A stretch of 64,000 nt of DNA, from NCBI GenBank assembly GCA_036245805.1, contig BTRK01000001.1, forward strand, positions 14,632,001 through 14,696,000, read 5' to 3'. A model generated the notes under the pieces. That model worked only from the letters and a program-made list of their open reading frames with translations. It did no database searches and was not told where the DNA came from. This document shows, piece after piece, positions 29,501 through 42,666 of the stretch (its first letter is position 1; every line of letters begins with the position of its first letter). This DNA comes from Pristionchus mayeri (lineage: Eukaryota > Nematoda > Chromadorea > Rhabditida > Neodiplogasteridae). The position numbers and the translations under genes are program-made.

Positions 29501-32500
29501 ATTTTGGGTATCACCTCTCTTCAGCTTAATTTTGGGTATCACCTCTCGCCAGCTTAATTTTGGGTTTCACCTCTCTCCAGCTTAATGTTGGGTATCACCT
29601 CTCGTCAGCTTAGTTTTGGGTATCACCTCTCGCCAGCTTAATTTTGGGTATCACCTCTCTCCAGCTTAATTTTGGGTTTCACCTCTCTCCAGCTTAATTT
29701 TGGGTATCACCTCTCTCCAGCTTAATTTTTTGTATCACCTCTCTCCAGCTTAATTTTGGGTATCACCTCTCTTCAGCTTAATTTTGGGTATCACCTCTCT
29801 CCAGCTTAATTTTGGGTTTCACCTCTCTCCAGCTTAATTTTTTGTATCACCTCTCGTCAGCTTAGTTTTGGGTATCACCTCTCGCCAGCTTAATTTTGGG
29901 TATCACCTCTCTTCATCTTAATTTTGGGTATCACCTCTCTCCAGCTTAGTTTTGGGTATCACCTCTCGCCAGCTTAATTTTGGGTATCACCTCTCTTCAG
30001 CTTAATTTTGGGTATCACCTCTCGCCAGCTTAATTTTGGGTATTACCTCTCGCCAGCTTAATTTTGGGTATCACCTCTCTCCAGCTTAATTTTGGGTTTC
30101 ACCTCTCTCCAGCTTAATGTTGGGTATCACCTCTCGTCAGCTTAGTTTTGGGTATCACCTCTCGCCAGCTTAATTTTGGGTATCACCTCTCTTCAGCTAA
30201 ATTTTGGGTATCACCTCTCGCCAGCTTAATTTTGGGTTTCACCTCTCTCCAGCTTAATTTTGGGTATCACCTCTCTCCAGCTTAATTTTTTGTATCACCT
30301 CTCGCCAGCTTAATTTTGGGTATCACCTCTCTCCAGCTTAATTTTTTGTATCACCTCTCTCCAGCTTAATTTTGGGTATTACCTCTCGCCAGCTTAATTT
30401 TGGGTATCACCTCTCTCCAGCTTAATTTTGGGTTTCACCTCTCTCCAGCTTAATGTTGGGTATCACCTCTCGTCAGCTTAGTTTTGGGTATCACCTCTCG
30501 CCAGCTTAATTTTGGGTATCACCTCTCTTCAGCTTAATTTTGGGTATCACCTCTCGCCAGCTTAATTTTGGGTTTCACCTCTCTCCAGCTTAATGTTGGG
30601 TATCACCTCTCGTCAGCTTAGTTTTGGGTATCACCTCTCGCCAGCTTAATTTTGGGTATCACCTCTCTCCAGCTTAATTTTGGGTTTCACCTCTCTCCAG
30701 CTTAATTTTGGGTATCACCTCTCTCCAGCTTAATTTTTTGTATCACCTCTCTCCAGCTTAATCTTGGGTATCACCTCTCTTCAGCTTAATTTTGGGTATC
30801 ACCTCTCTCCAGCTTAATTTTGGGTTTCACCTCTCTCCAGCTTAATTTTTTGTATCACCTCTCGTCAGCTTAGTTTTGGGTATCACCTCTCGCCAGCTTA
30901 ATTTTGGGTATCACCTCTCTTCATCTTAATTTTGGGTATCACCTCTCTCCAGCTTAGTTTTGGGTATCACCTCTCGCCAGCTTAATTTTGGGTATCACCT
31001 CTCTTCAGCTTAATTTTGGGTATCACCTCTCGCCAGCTTAATTTTGGGTATTACCTCTCGCCAGCTTAATTTTGGGTATCACCTCTCTCCAGCTTAATTT
31101 TGGGTTTCACCTCTCTCCAGCTTAATGTTGGGTATCACCTCTCGTCAGCTTAGTTTTGGGTATCACCTCTCGCCAGCTTAATTTTGGGTATCACCTCTCT
31201 TCAGCTAAATTTTGGGTATCACCTCTCGCCAGCTTAATTTTGGGTTTCACCTCTCTCCAGCTTAATTTTGGGTATCACCTCTCTCCAGCTTAATTTTTTG
31301 TATCACCTCTCTCCAGCTTAATTTTGGGTATCACCTCTCGCCAGCTTAATTTTGGGTATCACCTCTCTCCAGCTTAATTTTGGGTTTCACCTCTCTCCAG
31401 CTTAATGTTGGGTATCACCTCTCGTCAGCTTAGTTTTGGGTATCACCTCTCGCCAGCTTAATTTTGGGTATCACCTCTCGCCAGCTTAATTTTTTGTATC
31501 ACCTCTCGTCAGCTTAGTTTTGGGTATCACCTCTCGCCAGCTTAATTTTGGGTATCACCTCTCTTCAGCTTAATTTTGGGTATTACCTCTCGCCAGCTTA
31601 ATTTTGGGTATCACCTCTCTCCAGCTTAATTTTGGGTTTCACCTCTCTCCAGCTTAATGTTGGGTATCACCTCTCGTCAGCTTAGTTTTGGGTATCACCT
31701 CTCGCCAGCTTAATTTTGGGTATCACCTCTCTTCAGCTTAATTTTGGGTATCACCTCTCGCCAGCTTAATTTTGGGTTTCACCTCTCTCCAGCTTAATGT
31801 TGGGTATCACCTCTCGTCAGCTTAGTTTTGGGTATCACCTCTCGCCAGCTTAATTTTGGGTATCACCTCTCGCCAGCTTAATTTTTTGTATCACCTCTCG
31901 TCAGCTTAGTTTTGGGTATCACCTCTCGCCAGCTTAATTTTGGGTATCACCTCTCTTCAGCTTAATTTTGGGTATTACCTCTCGCCAGCTTAATTTTGGG
32001 TATCACCTCTCTCCAGCTTAATTTTGGGTTTCACCTCTCTCCAGCTTAATGTTGGGTATCACCTCTCGTCAGCTTAGTTTTGGGTATCACCTCTCGCCAG
32101 CTTAATTTTGGGTATCACCTCTCTTCAGCTTAATTTTGGGTATCACCTCTCGCCAGCTTAATTTTGGGTTTCACCTCTCTCCAGCTTAATTTTGGGTATC
32201 ACCTCTCTCCAGCTTAATTTTTTGTATCACCTCTCTCCAGCTTAATTTTGGGTATCACCTCTCTTCAGCTTAATTTTGGGTTTCACCTCTCTCCAGCTTA
32301 ATTTTGGGTATCACCTCTCTCCAGCTTAATTTTTTGTATCACCTCTCTCCAGCTTAATTTTGGGTATCACCTCTCGCCAGCTTAATTTTGGGTATCACCT
32401 CTCTCCAGCTTAATTTTGGGTTTCACCTCTCTCCAGCTTAATGTTGGGTATCACCTCTCGTCAGCTTAGTTTTGGGTATCACCTCTCGCCAGCTTAATTT

Positions 32501-35500
32501 TGGGTATCACCTCTCGCCAGCTTAATTTTTTGTATCACCTCTCGTCAGCTTAGTTTTGGGTATCACCTCTCGCCAGCTTAATTTTGGGTATCACCTCTCT
32601 TCAGCTTAATTTTGGGTATTACCTCTCGCCAGCTTAATTTTGGGTATCACCTCTCTCCAGCTTAATTTTGGGTTTCACCTCTCTCCAGCTTAATGTTGGG
32701 TATCACCTCTCGTCAGCTTAGTTTTGGGTATCACCTCTCGCCAGCTTAATTTTGGGTATCACCTCTCTTCAGCTTAATTTTGGGTATCACCTCTCGCCAG
32801 CTTAATTTTGGGTTTCACCTCTCGCCAGCTTAATTTTGGGTTTCACCTCTCTCCAGCTTAATTTTGGGTATCACCTCTCTCCAGCTTAATTTTTTGTATC
32901 ACCTCTCTCCAGCTTAATTTTGGGTTTCACCTCTCTCCAGCTTAATTTTGGGTATCACCTCTCTCCAGCTTAATTTTGGGTATCACCTCTCTCCAGCTTA
33001 ATTTTGGGTATCACCTCTCTCCAGCTTAATTTTGGGTATCACCTCTCTCCAGCTTAATTTTGGGTATCACTTCGCGCCAGCTTAATTTTGGGTATCACCT
33101 CTCTCCAGCTTAATTTTGGGTATCACTTCTCTCCAGCTCAATTTTGGGTATCACCTTTCGCCAGCTTAATTTTGGGTATTACCTCTCGCCAGCTTAATTT
33201 TGGGTATCACCTCTCTCCAGCTTAATTTTGGGTTTCACCTCTCTCCAGCTTAATGTTCGGTATCACCTCTCGTCAGCTTAGTTTTGGGTATCACCTCTCG
33301 CCAGCTTAATTTTGGGTATCACCTCTCTTCAGCTTAATTTTGGGTATCACCTCTCTTCAGCTTAATTTTGGGTATCACCTCTCGCCAGCTTAATTTTGGG
33401 TTTCACCTCTCTCCAGCTTAATGTTGGGTATCACCTCTCGTCAGCTTAGTTTTGGGTATCACCTCTCGCCAGCTTAATTTTGGGTATCACCTCTCGCCAG
33501 CTTAATTTTTTGTATCACCTCTCGTCAGCTTAGTTTTGGGTATCACCTCTCGCCAGCTTAATTTTGGGTATCACCTCTCTTCAGCTTAATTTTGGGTATT
33601 ACCTCTCGCCAGCTTAATTTTGGGTATCACCTCTCTCCAGCTTAATTTTGGGTTTCACCTCTCTCCAGCTTAATGTTGGGTATCACCTCTCGTCAGCTTA
33701 GTTTTGGGTATCACCTCTCGCCAGCTTAATTTTGGGTATCACCTCTCTTCAGCTTAATTTTGGGTATCACCTCTCGCCAGCTTAATTTTGGGTTTCACCT
33801 CTCTCCAGCTTAATTTTGGGTATCACCTCTCTCCAGCTTAATTTTTTGTATCACCTCTCTCCAGCTTAATTTTGGGTATCACCTCTCTTCAGCTTAATTT
33901 TGGGTTTCACCTCTCTCCAGCTTAATTTTGGGTATCACCTCTCTCCAGCTTAATTTTTTGTATCACCTCTCTCCAGCTTAATTTTGGGTATCACCTCTCG
34001 CCAGCTTAATTTTGGGTATCACCTCTCTCCAGCTTAATTTTGGGTTTCACCTCTCTCCAGCTTAATGTTGGGTATCACCTCTCGTCAGCTTAGTTTTGGG
34101 TATCACCTCTCGCCAGCTTAATTTTGGGTATCACCTCTCGCCAGCTTAATTTTTTGTATCACCTCTCGTCAGCTTAGTTTTGGGTATCACCTCTCGCCAG
34201 CTTAATTTTGGGTATCACCTCTCTTCAGCTTAATTTTGGGTATTACCTCTCGCCAGCTTAATTTTGGGTATCACCTCTCTCCAGCTTAATTTTGGGTTTC
34301 ACCTCTCTCCAGCTTAATGTTGGGTATCACCTCTCGTCAGCTTAGTTTTGGGTATCACCTCTCGCCAGCTTAATTTTGGGTATCACCTCTCTTCAGCTTA
34401 ATTTTGGGTATCACCTCTCGCCAGCTTAATTTTGGGTTTCACCTCTCGCCAGCTTAATTTTGGGTTTCACCTCTCTCCAGCTTAATTTTGGGTATCACCT
34501 CTCTCCAGCTTAATTTTTTGTATCACCTCTCTCCAGCTTAATTTTGGGTTTCACCTCTCTCCAGCTTAATTTTGGGTATCACCTCTCTCCAGCTTAATTT
34601 TGGGTATCACCTCTCTCCAGCTTAATTTTGGGTATCACCTCTCTCCAGCTTAATTTTGGGTATCACCTCTCTCCAGCTTAATTTTGGGTATCACTTCGCG
34701 CCAGCTTAATTTTGGGTATCACCTCTCTCCAGCTTAATTTTGGGTATCACTTCTCTCCAGCTCAATTTTGGGTATCACCTTTCGCCAGCTTAATTTTGGG
34801 TATTACCTCTCGCCAGCTTAATTTTGGGTATCACCTCTCTCCAGCTTAATTTTGGGTTTCACCTCTCTCCAGCTTAATGTTCGGTATCACCTCTCGTCAG
34901 CTTAGTTTTGGGTATCACCTCTCGCCAGCTTAATTTTGGGTATCACCTCTCTTCAGCTTAATTTTGGGTATCACCTCTCGCCAGCTTAATTTTGGGTTTC
35001 ACCTCTCTCCAGCTTAGTTTTGGGTATCACCTCTCGCCAGCTTAATTTTGGGTATCACCTCTCGCCAGCTTAATTTTGGGTATCACCTCTCGCCAGCTTA
35101 ATTTTTTGTATCACCTCTCGTCAGCTTAGTTTTGGGTATCACCTCTCGCCAGCTTAATTTTGGGTATCACCTCTCTTCAGCTTAATTTTGGGTATTACCT
35201 CTCGCCAGCTTAATTTTGGGTATCACCTCTCTCCAGCTTAATTTTGGGTTTCACCTCTCTCCAGCTTAATGTTGGGTATCACCTCTCGTCAGCTTAGTTT
35301 TGGGTATCACCTCTCGCCAGCTTAATTTTGGGTATCACCTCTCTTCAGCTTAATTTTGGGTATCACCTCTCGCCAGCTTAATTTTGGGTTTCACCTCTCT
35401 CCAGCTTAATTTTGGGTATCACCTCTCTCCAGCTTAATTTTGGGTTTCACCTCTCTCCAGCTTAATTTTGGGTATCACCTCTCTCCAGCTTAATTTTGGG

Positions 35501-38500
35501 TATCACCTCTCTCCAGCTTAATTTTGGGTATCACCTCTCTCCAGCTTAATTTTGGGTATCACCTCTCTCCAGCTTAATTTTGGGTATCACTTCGCGCCAG
35601 CTTAATTTTGGGTATCACCTCTCTCCAGCTTAATTTTGGGTTTCACCTCTCTCCAGCTTAATTTTGGGTATCACCTCTCGCCAGCTTAATTTTGGGTATC
35701 ACCTCTCTCCAGCTTAATTTTGGGTTTCACCTCTCTCCAGCTTAATTTTTTGTATCACCTCTCGTCAGCTTAGTTTTGGGTATCACCTCTCGCCAGCTTA
35801 ATTTTGGGTATCACCTCTCGCCAGCTTAATTTTTTGTATCACCTCTCGTCAGCTTAGTTTTGGGTATCACCTCTCGCCAGCTTAATTTTGGGTATCACCT
35901 CTCTTCAGCTTAATTTTGGGTATTACCTCTCGCCAGCTTAATTTTGGGTATCACCTCTCTCCAGCTTAATTTTGGGTTTCACCTCTCTCCAGCTTAATGT
36001 TGGGTATCACCTCTCGTCAGCTTAGTTTTGGGTATCACCTCTCGCCAGCTTAATTTTGGGTATCACCTCTCGCCAGCTTAATTTTGGGTTTCACCTCTCT
36101 CCAGCTTAATTTTGGGTATCACCTCTCTCCAGCTTAATTTTGGGTTTCACCTCTCTCCAGCTTAATTTTGGGTATCACCTCTCTCCAGCTTAATTTTGGG
36201 TATCACCTCTCTCCAGCTTAATTTTGGGTATCACCTCTCTCCAGCTTAATTTTGGGTATCACCTCTCTCCAGCTTAATTTTGGGTATCACTTCTCTCCAG
36301 CTCAATTTTGGGTATCACCTTTCGCCAGCTTAATTTTGGGTATTACCTCTCGCCAGCTTAATTTTGGGTATCACCTCTCTCCAGCTTAATTTTGGGTTTC
36401 ACCTCTCTCCAGCTTAATGTTCGGTATCACCTCTCGTCAGCTTAGTTTTGGGTATCACCTCTCGCCAGCTTAATTTTGGGTATCACCTCTCTTCAGCTTA
36501 ATTTTGGGTATCACCTCTCGCCAGCTTAATTTTGGGTTTCACCTCTCTCCAGCTTAGTTTTGGGTATCACCTCTCGCCAGCTTAATTTTGGGTATCACCT
36601 CTCGCCAGCTTAATTTTGGGTATCACCTCTCGCCAGCTTAATTTTTTGTATCACCTCTCGTCAGCTTAGTTTTGGGTATCACCTCTCGCCAGCTTAATTT
36701 TGGGTATCACCTCTCTTCAGCTTAATTTTGGGTATTACCTCTCGCCAGCTTAATTTTGGGTATCACCTCTCTCCAGCTTAATTTTGGGTTTCACCTCTCT
36801 CCAGCTTAATGTTGGGTATCACCTCTCGTCAGCTTAGTTTTGGGTATCACCTCTCGCCAGCTTAATTTTGGGTATCACCTCTCTTCAGCTTAATTTTGGG
36901 TATCACCTCTCGCCAGCTTAATTTTGGGTTTCACCTCTCTCCAGCTTAATTTTGGGTATCACCTCTCTCCAGCTTAATTTTTTGTATCACCTCTCTCCAG
37001 CTTAATTTTGGGTATCACCTCTCTTCAGCTTAATTTTGGGTATCACCTCTCGCCAGCTTAATTTTGGGTTTCACCTCTCTCCAGCTTAATTTTGGGTATC
37101 ACCTCTCTCCAGCTTAATTTTTTGTATCACCTCTCTCCAGCTTAATTTTGGGTATCACCTCTCTCCAGCTTAATTTTGGGTATCACCTCTCTCCAGCTTA
37201 ATTTTGGGTATCACCTCTCTCCAGCTTAATTTTGGGTATCACCTCTCTCCAGCTTAATTTTGGGTATCACTTCGCGCCAGCTTAATTTTGGGTATCACCT
37301 CTCTCCAGCTTAATTTTGGGTATCACTTCTCTCCAGCTCAATTTTGGGTATCACCTTTCGCCATCTTAATTTTGGGTATCACTTCGCGCCAGCTTAATTT
37401 TGGGTATCACCTCTCGCCAGCTTAATTTTGGGTATCACCTCTCAACAGCTTAATTTTTTGTATCACCTCTCTCCAGCTTAATTTTGGGTTTCACCTCTCT
37501 CCAGCTTAATTTTGGGTATCACCTCTCTCCAGCTTAATTTTGGGTATCACCTCTCGCCAGCTTAATTTTGGGTATCACCTCTCTCCAGCTTAATTTTGGG
37601 TATCACCTCTCGCCAGCTTAATTTTGGGTATCACCTCTCTCCAGCTCAATTTTGGGTATGACCTTTCGCCAGCTTAATTTTGGGTATCACTTCGCGCCAG
37701 CTTAATTTTGGGTATCACCTCTCGCCAGCTTAATTTTGGGTATCACCTCTCTCCAGCTTAATTTTTTGTATCACCTCTCGCCAGCTTAATTTTGGGTATC
37801 ATCTCTCTCCAGCTTAATTTTGGGTATCACCTCTCTCCAGCTTAATTTTGGGTATCACCTCTCTCTAGCTTAATGTTGGGTATCACCTCTCGTCAGCTTA
37901 GTTTTGGGTATCACCTCTCTTCTGCTTAATTTTGGGTATTACCTCTCTCCAGCTTAATTTTGGGTATCACCTCTCTCCAGCTCAATTTTGGGTATCACCT
38001 TTCGCCAGCTTAATTTTGGGTATCGCTTCGCGCCAGCTTAATTTTGGGTATCACCTCTCTCCAGCTTAATTTTGGGTATCACCTCTCTCCAGCTTAATTT
38101 TTTGTATCACCTCTCTCCAGCTTAATTTTGGGTTTCACCTCTCTCCAGCTTAATTTTGGGTATCACCTCTCTCCAGCTTAATTTTGGGTATCACCTCTCT
38201 CCAGCTTAATTTTGGGTATCACCTCTCTCCAGCTTAATTTTGGGTATCACCTCTCTCCAGCTTAATTTTGGGTATCACTTCGCGCCAGCTTAATTTTGGG
38301 TATCACCTCTCTCCAGCTTAATTTTGGGTATCACTTCTCTCCAGCTCAATTTTGGGTATCACCTTTCGCCATCTTAATTTTGGGTATCACTTCGCGCCAG
38401 CTTAATTTTGGGTATCACCTCTCGCCAGCTTAATTTTGGGTATCACCTCTCAACAGCTTAATTTTTTGTATCACCTCTCTCCAGCTTAATTTTGGGTTTC

Positions 38501-41068
38501 ACCTCTCTCCAGCTTAATTTTGGGTATCACCTCTCTCCAGCTTAATTTTGGGTATCACCTCTCGCCAGCTTAATTTTGGGTATCACCTCTCTCCAGCTTA
38601 ATTTTGGGTATCACCTCTCGCCAGCTTAATTTTGGGTATCACCTCTCTCCAGCTCAATTTTGGGTATGACCTTTCGCCAGCTTAATTTTGGGTATCACTT
38701 CGCGCCAGCTTAATTTTGGGTATCACCTCTCGCCAGCTTAATTTTGGGTATCACCTCTCTCCAGCTTAATTTTTTGTATCACCTCTCGCCAGCTTAATTT
38801 TGGGTATCATCTCTCTCCAGCTTAATTTTGGGTATCACCTCTCTCCAGCTTAATTTTGGGTATCACCTCTCTCTAGCTTAATGTTGGGTATCACCTCTCG
38901 TCAGCTTAGTTTTGGGTATCACCTCTCTTCTGCTTAATTTTGGGTATTACCTCTCTCCAGCTTAATTTTGGGTATCACCTCTCTCCAGCTCAATTTTGGG
39001 TATCACCTTTCGCCAGCTTAATTTTGGGTATCGCTTCGCGCCAGCTTAATTTTGGGTATCACCTCTCTCCAGCTTAATTTTGGGTATCACCTCTCGCCAG
39101 CTTAATTTTGGGTATCACCTCTCTCCAGCTTAATTTTGGGTATCACCTCTCGCCAGCTTAATTTTGGGTATCACCTCTCTTCTGCTTAATTTTGGGTATT
39201 ACCTCTCTCCAGCTTAATTTTGGGTATCACCTCTCTCTAGCTTAGTGTTGGGTATCACCTCTCGCCAGCTTAATTTTGGGTATCACCTCTCTTCTGCTTA
39301 ATTTTGGGTATCACCTCTCGCCAGCTTAATTTTGGGTATCACCTCTCTCCAGCTTAATTTTGGGTATCACTTCGCGCCAGCTTAATTTTGGGTATCACCT
39401 CTCGCCAGCTTAATTTTGGGTATCACCTCTCTCCAGCTTAATTTTTTGTATCACCTCTCTCCAGCTTAATTTTGGGTTTCACCTCTCTCCAGCTTTATTT
39501 TGGGTATCACCTCTCTCCAGTTTAATTTTGGGTATCACCTCTCTCCAGCTTAATTTTGGGTATCACCTGTCTCCAGCTTAATTTTGGGTATCACCTCTCT
39601 CTAGCTTAGTGTTGGGTATCACCTCTCGTCAGCTTAGTTTTGGGTATCACCTCTCGCCAGCTTAATTTTGGGTATCACCTCTCTTCAGCTTAATTTTGGG
39701 TATTACCTCTCTCCAGCTTAATTTTGGGTATCAGCTCTCGTCAGCTTAATTTTGGGTATCACCTCTCGCCAGCTTAATTTTGGGTATCACCTCTCGCCAG
39801 CCTAATTTTGGGTATCACCTCTCGCCAGCTTTATTTTGGGTATCATCTCTCGCCAGCTTAATTTTGGGTATCACCTCTCTCCAGCTAAATTTTTTGTATC
39901 ACCTCTCGCCAGCTTAATTTTGGGTATCATCTCTCTCCAGCTTAATTTTGGGTATCACCTCTCTCCAGCTTAATTGTGGGTATCACCTCTCTCTAGCTTA
40001 ATGTTGGGTATCACCTCTCGTCAGCTTAGTTTTGGGTATCACCTCTCTTCTGCTTAATTTTGGGTATTACCTCTCTCCAGCTTAATTTTGGGTATCACCT
40101 CTCTCCAGCTCAATTTTGGGTATCACCTTTCGCCAGCTTAATTTTGGGTATCGCTTCGCGCCAGCTTAATTTTGGGTATCACCTCTCTCCAGCTTAATTT
40201 TGGGTATCATCTCTCTCCAGCTTAATTTTGGGTATCACCTCTCTCCAGCTTAATTTTGGGTATCACCTCTCTCCAGCTTAATTTTGGGTATCACCTCTCG
40301 CCAGCTTAATTTTGGGTATCACCTCTCTCCAGCTTAATTTTGGGTATCACCTCTCGCCAGCTTAATTTTGGGTATCACCTCTCTCCAGCTCAATTTTGGG
40401 TATGACCTTTCGCAAGCTTAATTTTGGGTATCACTTCGCGCCAGCTTAATTTTGGGTATCACCTCTCGCCAGCTTAATTTTGGGTATCACCTCTCTCCAG
40501 CTTAATTTTTTGTATCACCTCTCTCCAGCTTAATTTTGGGTTTCACCTCTCTCCAGCTTTATTTTGGGTATCACCTCTCTCCAGCTTAATTTTGGGTATC
40601 ACCTCTCTCCAGCTTAATTTTGGGTATCACCTGTCTCCAGCTTAATTTTGGGTATCACCTCTCTCTAGCTTAGTGTTGGGTATCACCTCTCGTCAGCTTA
40701 GTTTTGGGTATCACCTCTCGCCAGCTTAATTTTGGGTATCACCTCTCTTCAGCTTAATTTTGGGTATTACCTCTCTCCAGCTTAATTTTGGGTATCAGCT
40801 CTCGTCAGCTTAATTTTGGGTATCACCTCTCGCCAGCTTAATTTTGGGTATCACCTCTCGCCAGCCTAATTTTGGGTATCACCTCTCGCCAGCTTTATTT
40901 TGGGTATCATCTCTCGCCAGCTTAATTTTGGGTATCACCTCTCTCCAGCTTAATTTTTTGTATCACCTCTCTCCAGCTTAATTTTGGGTATCACCTCTCG
41001 CCAGCTTAATTTTCGGTATCACCTCTCGCCAGCCTAATTTTCGGTATCACCTCTCGCCAGCTTAATTT
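5543..41068. repeat. Satellite B: 28-bp tandem array, 35.5 kb
   Basis: A nearly unbroken array of a 28-bp monomer that begins ttaattttgggtat and ends cacctctctccagc, about 1,270 copies. Monomers differ by diagnostic variants: ctctcgccagc, ctctcgtcagcttag, ttttttgtatc, gggtttcacc, gggtattacc, cttcgcgccagc, ctctctagcttaatg. Occasional 27-bp units have lost one G. The plus strand is pyrimidine-rich. Because 28 is not a multiple of 3 and each unit contains TTAA, every frame is closed about every 84 bp, so no open frames exist. Variant order repeats at exact multiples of 28 (588, 1008, 1064, 1120 and 1204 bp), showing higher-order structure. The last few monomers before 41068 are more diverged (ttttcggtatc, gccagcctaa), as expected at an array edge. 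Confidence 0.98.
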
Positions 41069-41140
41069 CTTGACGCAAAACAAATAACATTTTGCGTCAA
41101 GCACTTTAAAAGTGGCCAGTGAGACCGACTGGCCATTTTT
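41069..41140. repeat. Two adjacent hairpins at the satellite B edge
   Basis: First hairpin: cttgacgcaaaa (41069-41080) and its perfect reverse complement (41090-41101) around a 9-base loop. Second hairpin: aaaagtggccagt (41108-41120) pairs, with one mismatch, with actggccattttt (41128-41140) around a 7-base loop. They begin directly where the last 28-bp monomer ends. Function is unknown; they could be the end of a small inverted-repeat element or mark the junction where the array was built. Confidence 0.85.
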
Positions 41141-41478
41141 ACACAATTTGGACATACTGCATGGGTATACATACAATCTATTTTCAGATACAACGTTAAA
41201 GTGTTTGTAATTGAACTAATTGTTCTTAGAAACGTTTTTGGATAATATTGAACACGTTGCTTCAATATGCTTTTGCTTCAATATGCTTTGCTTTTCATGC
41301 TTCAATGTTTCCTTATTTCCCGTAATCATTTATTTATTTGAGCGGACGGTATTTTGAGGCACAATGAAAATCAAATTGATTTGCAAATTTATGATATAAA
41401 TTAAGTTGATCTGATGTGAGTAAACGGAAAAAAAGTATCAACAGTTGTCGAATAAAAAATATTGTATCATCAGTAATT
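41141..41478. other. Non-coding gap between the array edge and an F-box-associated fragment
   Basis: AT-rich single-copy sequence. I see no supported exon; short open frames overlap antisense to the neighbouring fragment and lack splice-compatible coding signal. It includes a short direct repeat of the type ttcaatatgctt (about 41262-41303). Confidence 0.5.
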
Positions 41479-42579
41479 TTATTTCGTGCGATAGTAGCCT
41501 CCGGCTTTAGTGGCATCACTATGGAATTCGTCTCGATCCATTCCCTTGCACGCAAGGTTAGTCCGTACGTTGATTGCGCACGCGATTTTCACGAACTTAT
41601 CATCCAGAATCGTGCTCAGTTTCAGGGAAACCCCGTCCTTCTCCAATTGGGACTTCATCGCACTCCAGTATTCGACAGGCCGATGGAGGTAATTGAGAAC
41701 ATTATCGAAGGACTCATTGTCACAAATGGCTTCGTATATGTTGACACTTGCTCCGAGTCTAGCGAGCTGTTTGAAGAAAGTATCTGTAAAATGGAGTACA
41801 ATCGATAAACGAAACCACGTCACTCTGTATTTCTGCATTTAATCTTTCATATAGACCGGTCGAGAATGCATTCGAATTTCGAAAGCTATTCTGAATCGAA
41901 TCTCGATCTCTACCATCAACACTTTCATCAACACTTTCAAGAAAGCAACGAATCTGGCCATCATTGGAGTTGGTCAAACATGCCAATCCTCTGATACTCG
42001 TGTTTTGGGATCTAGGCGGGATGAAAACTGTCGCGTAATGTCGCCTTTGATATGTCCAAGGCGGCATGGCGTCATTGTTTTCATCCGACCTAGTTCCGTG
42101 TTTTTGAGGTTCTCGAGTATGACGATGGGCATACGATAATATTGAAAATATAGGATCATTACTTTTAATTATTTTCGTATTTGAAATGAATCACACACGT
42201 AAAACCGTGCCAAAATTAATATGTGAATATCAAAATTAACTCACGTAGGCTGTCTTGAGAACATCTCTTTGCTAAAATGGAAACATATCGAACGCTGTGT
42301 TGCTTAGCCAATTTCAAAATCAGCTTTCTTAATGGTGTCATACTTTATCGAAAATATTCTTTAAAAATCACTCACTGAATGGCCTTGCCACAACTGTGGA
42401 TACGAAGTTCAAGTTTTGTAATGTGCAATTGTCCAATCGTTGACATTGTCAGGTCGAGTAGTTTGTTGTCATTGAACGTGTCAATGATGACGTAATCAAT
42501 ATGGGAAAAGGATGAGAAAAATCGGGAGAGTCTCGCGCGCTTTTTTGCATCTCTCGCACTCTCTCCAGCATCGATAATG
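41479..42579 (-). pseudogene. F-box-associated-type protein, C-terminal part (copy A), probably decayed
   Basis: Three minus-strand exons: 42579-42376, about 42342-42245, and 41783-41479 (stop TAA at 41481-41479). The first encodes RARLSRFFSSFSHID, then LTMSTIGQLHITKLE; the second encodes RKLILKLAKQHSVRYVSIL; the last encodes LGASVNIYEAI, then EKDGVSLKLS and ends GGYYRTK. The same three blocks, in the same order, occur in copy B (61910-64000), and the last exon is 305 nt in both. Reading phase closes across all junctions, but the first intron would be only 33 bp and about 20 residues present in copy B are missing there, so a deletion is likely. The last intron (42244-41784) contains MITE copy 1, and MITE copy 2 lies 13 bp upstream of the first acceptor. 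The repeated hydrophobic/basic blocks resemble the C-terminal domains that follow F-boxes in nematodes; the family call is inference. An F-box start lies 2.4 kb upstream on the same strand. Confidence 0.6.
42013..42092. mobile_element. Short palindromic MITE, copy 1
   Basis: An 80-bp inverted-repeat element flanked by TA. The left end reads taggcgggatgaaaac; the right end is its approximate reverse complement, gttttcatccgacctag. It shares the terminal consensus TAGGYCGGATGARAAC with copies 2 and 3. TA ends suggest mobilisation by a Tc1/mariner-type transposase (inference). It lies inside the last intron of the copy A fragment. Confidence 0.8.
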
Positions 42580-42591
42580 CTGCAATGACAG

Positions 42592-42666
42592 TAGGTCGGA
42601 TGAGAACGATGACGTCATGCCTCTTTTGATCAAAGGCGAATGACGTCACAGTTCTCATCAGACCAA
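42592..42666. mobile_element. Short palindromic MITE, copy 2
   Basis: A 75-bp inverted repeat starting taggtcggatgagaac and ending gttctcatcagacc. Each arm carries a TGACGTCA-type palindrome (near 42610 and 42642). The left flank has TA while the right flank reads AA, so one target-site base has changed. It sits 13 bp upstream of the acceptor used by the exon starting at 42579. Confidence 0.8.

Noticed and set aside
5543..41068. CRISPR-like array of 28-bp repeats
   Set aside because: There are no unique spacers; monomers are directly adjacent and the organism is a eukaryote.
41416..41838. Plus-strand open frames (130 and 60 codons) over the copy A last exon
   Set aside because: They are shadows; the minus frame is the one conserved in copy B over 305 nt.
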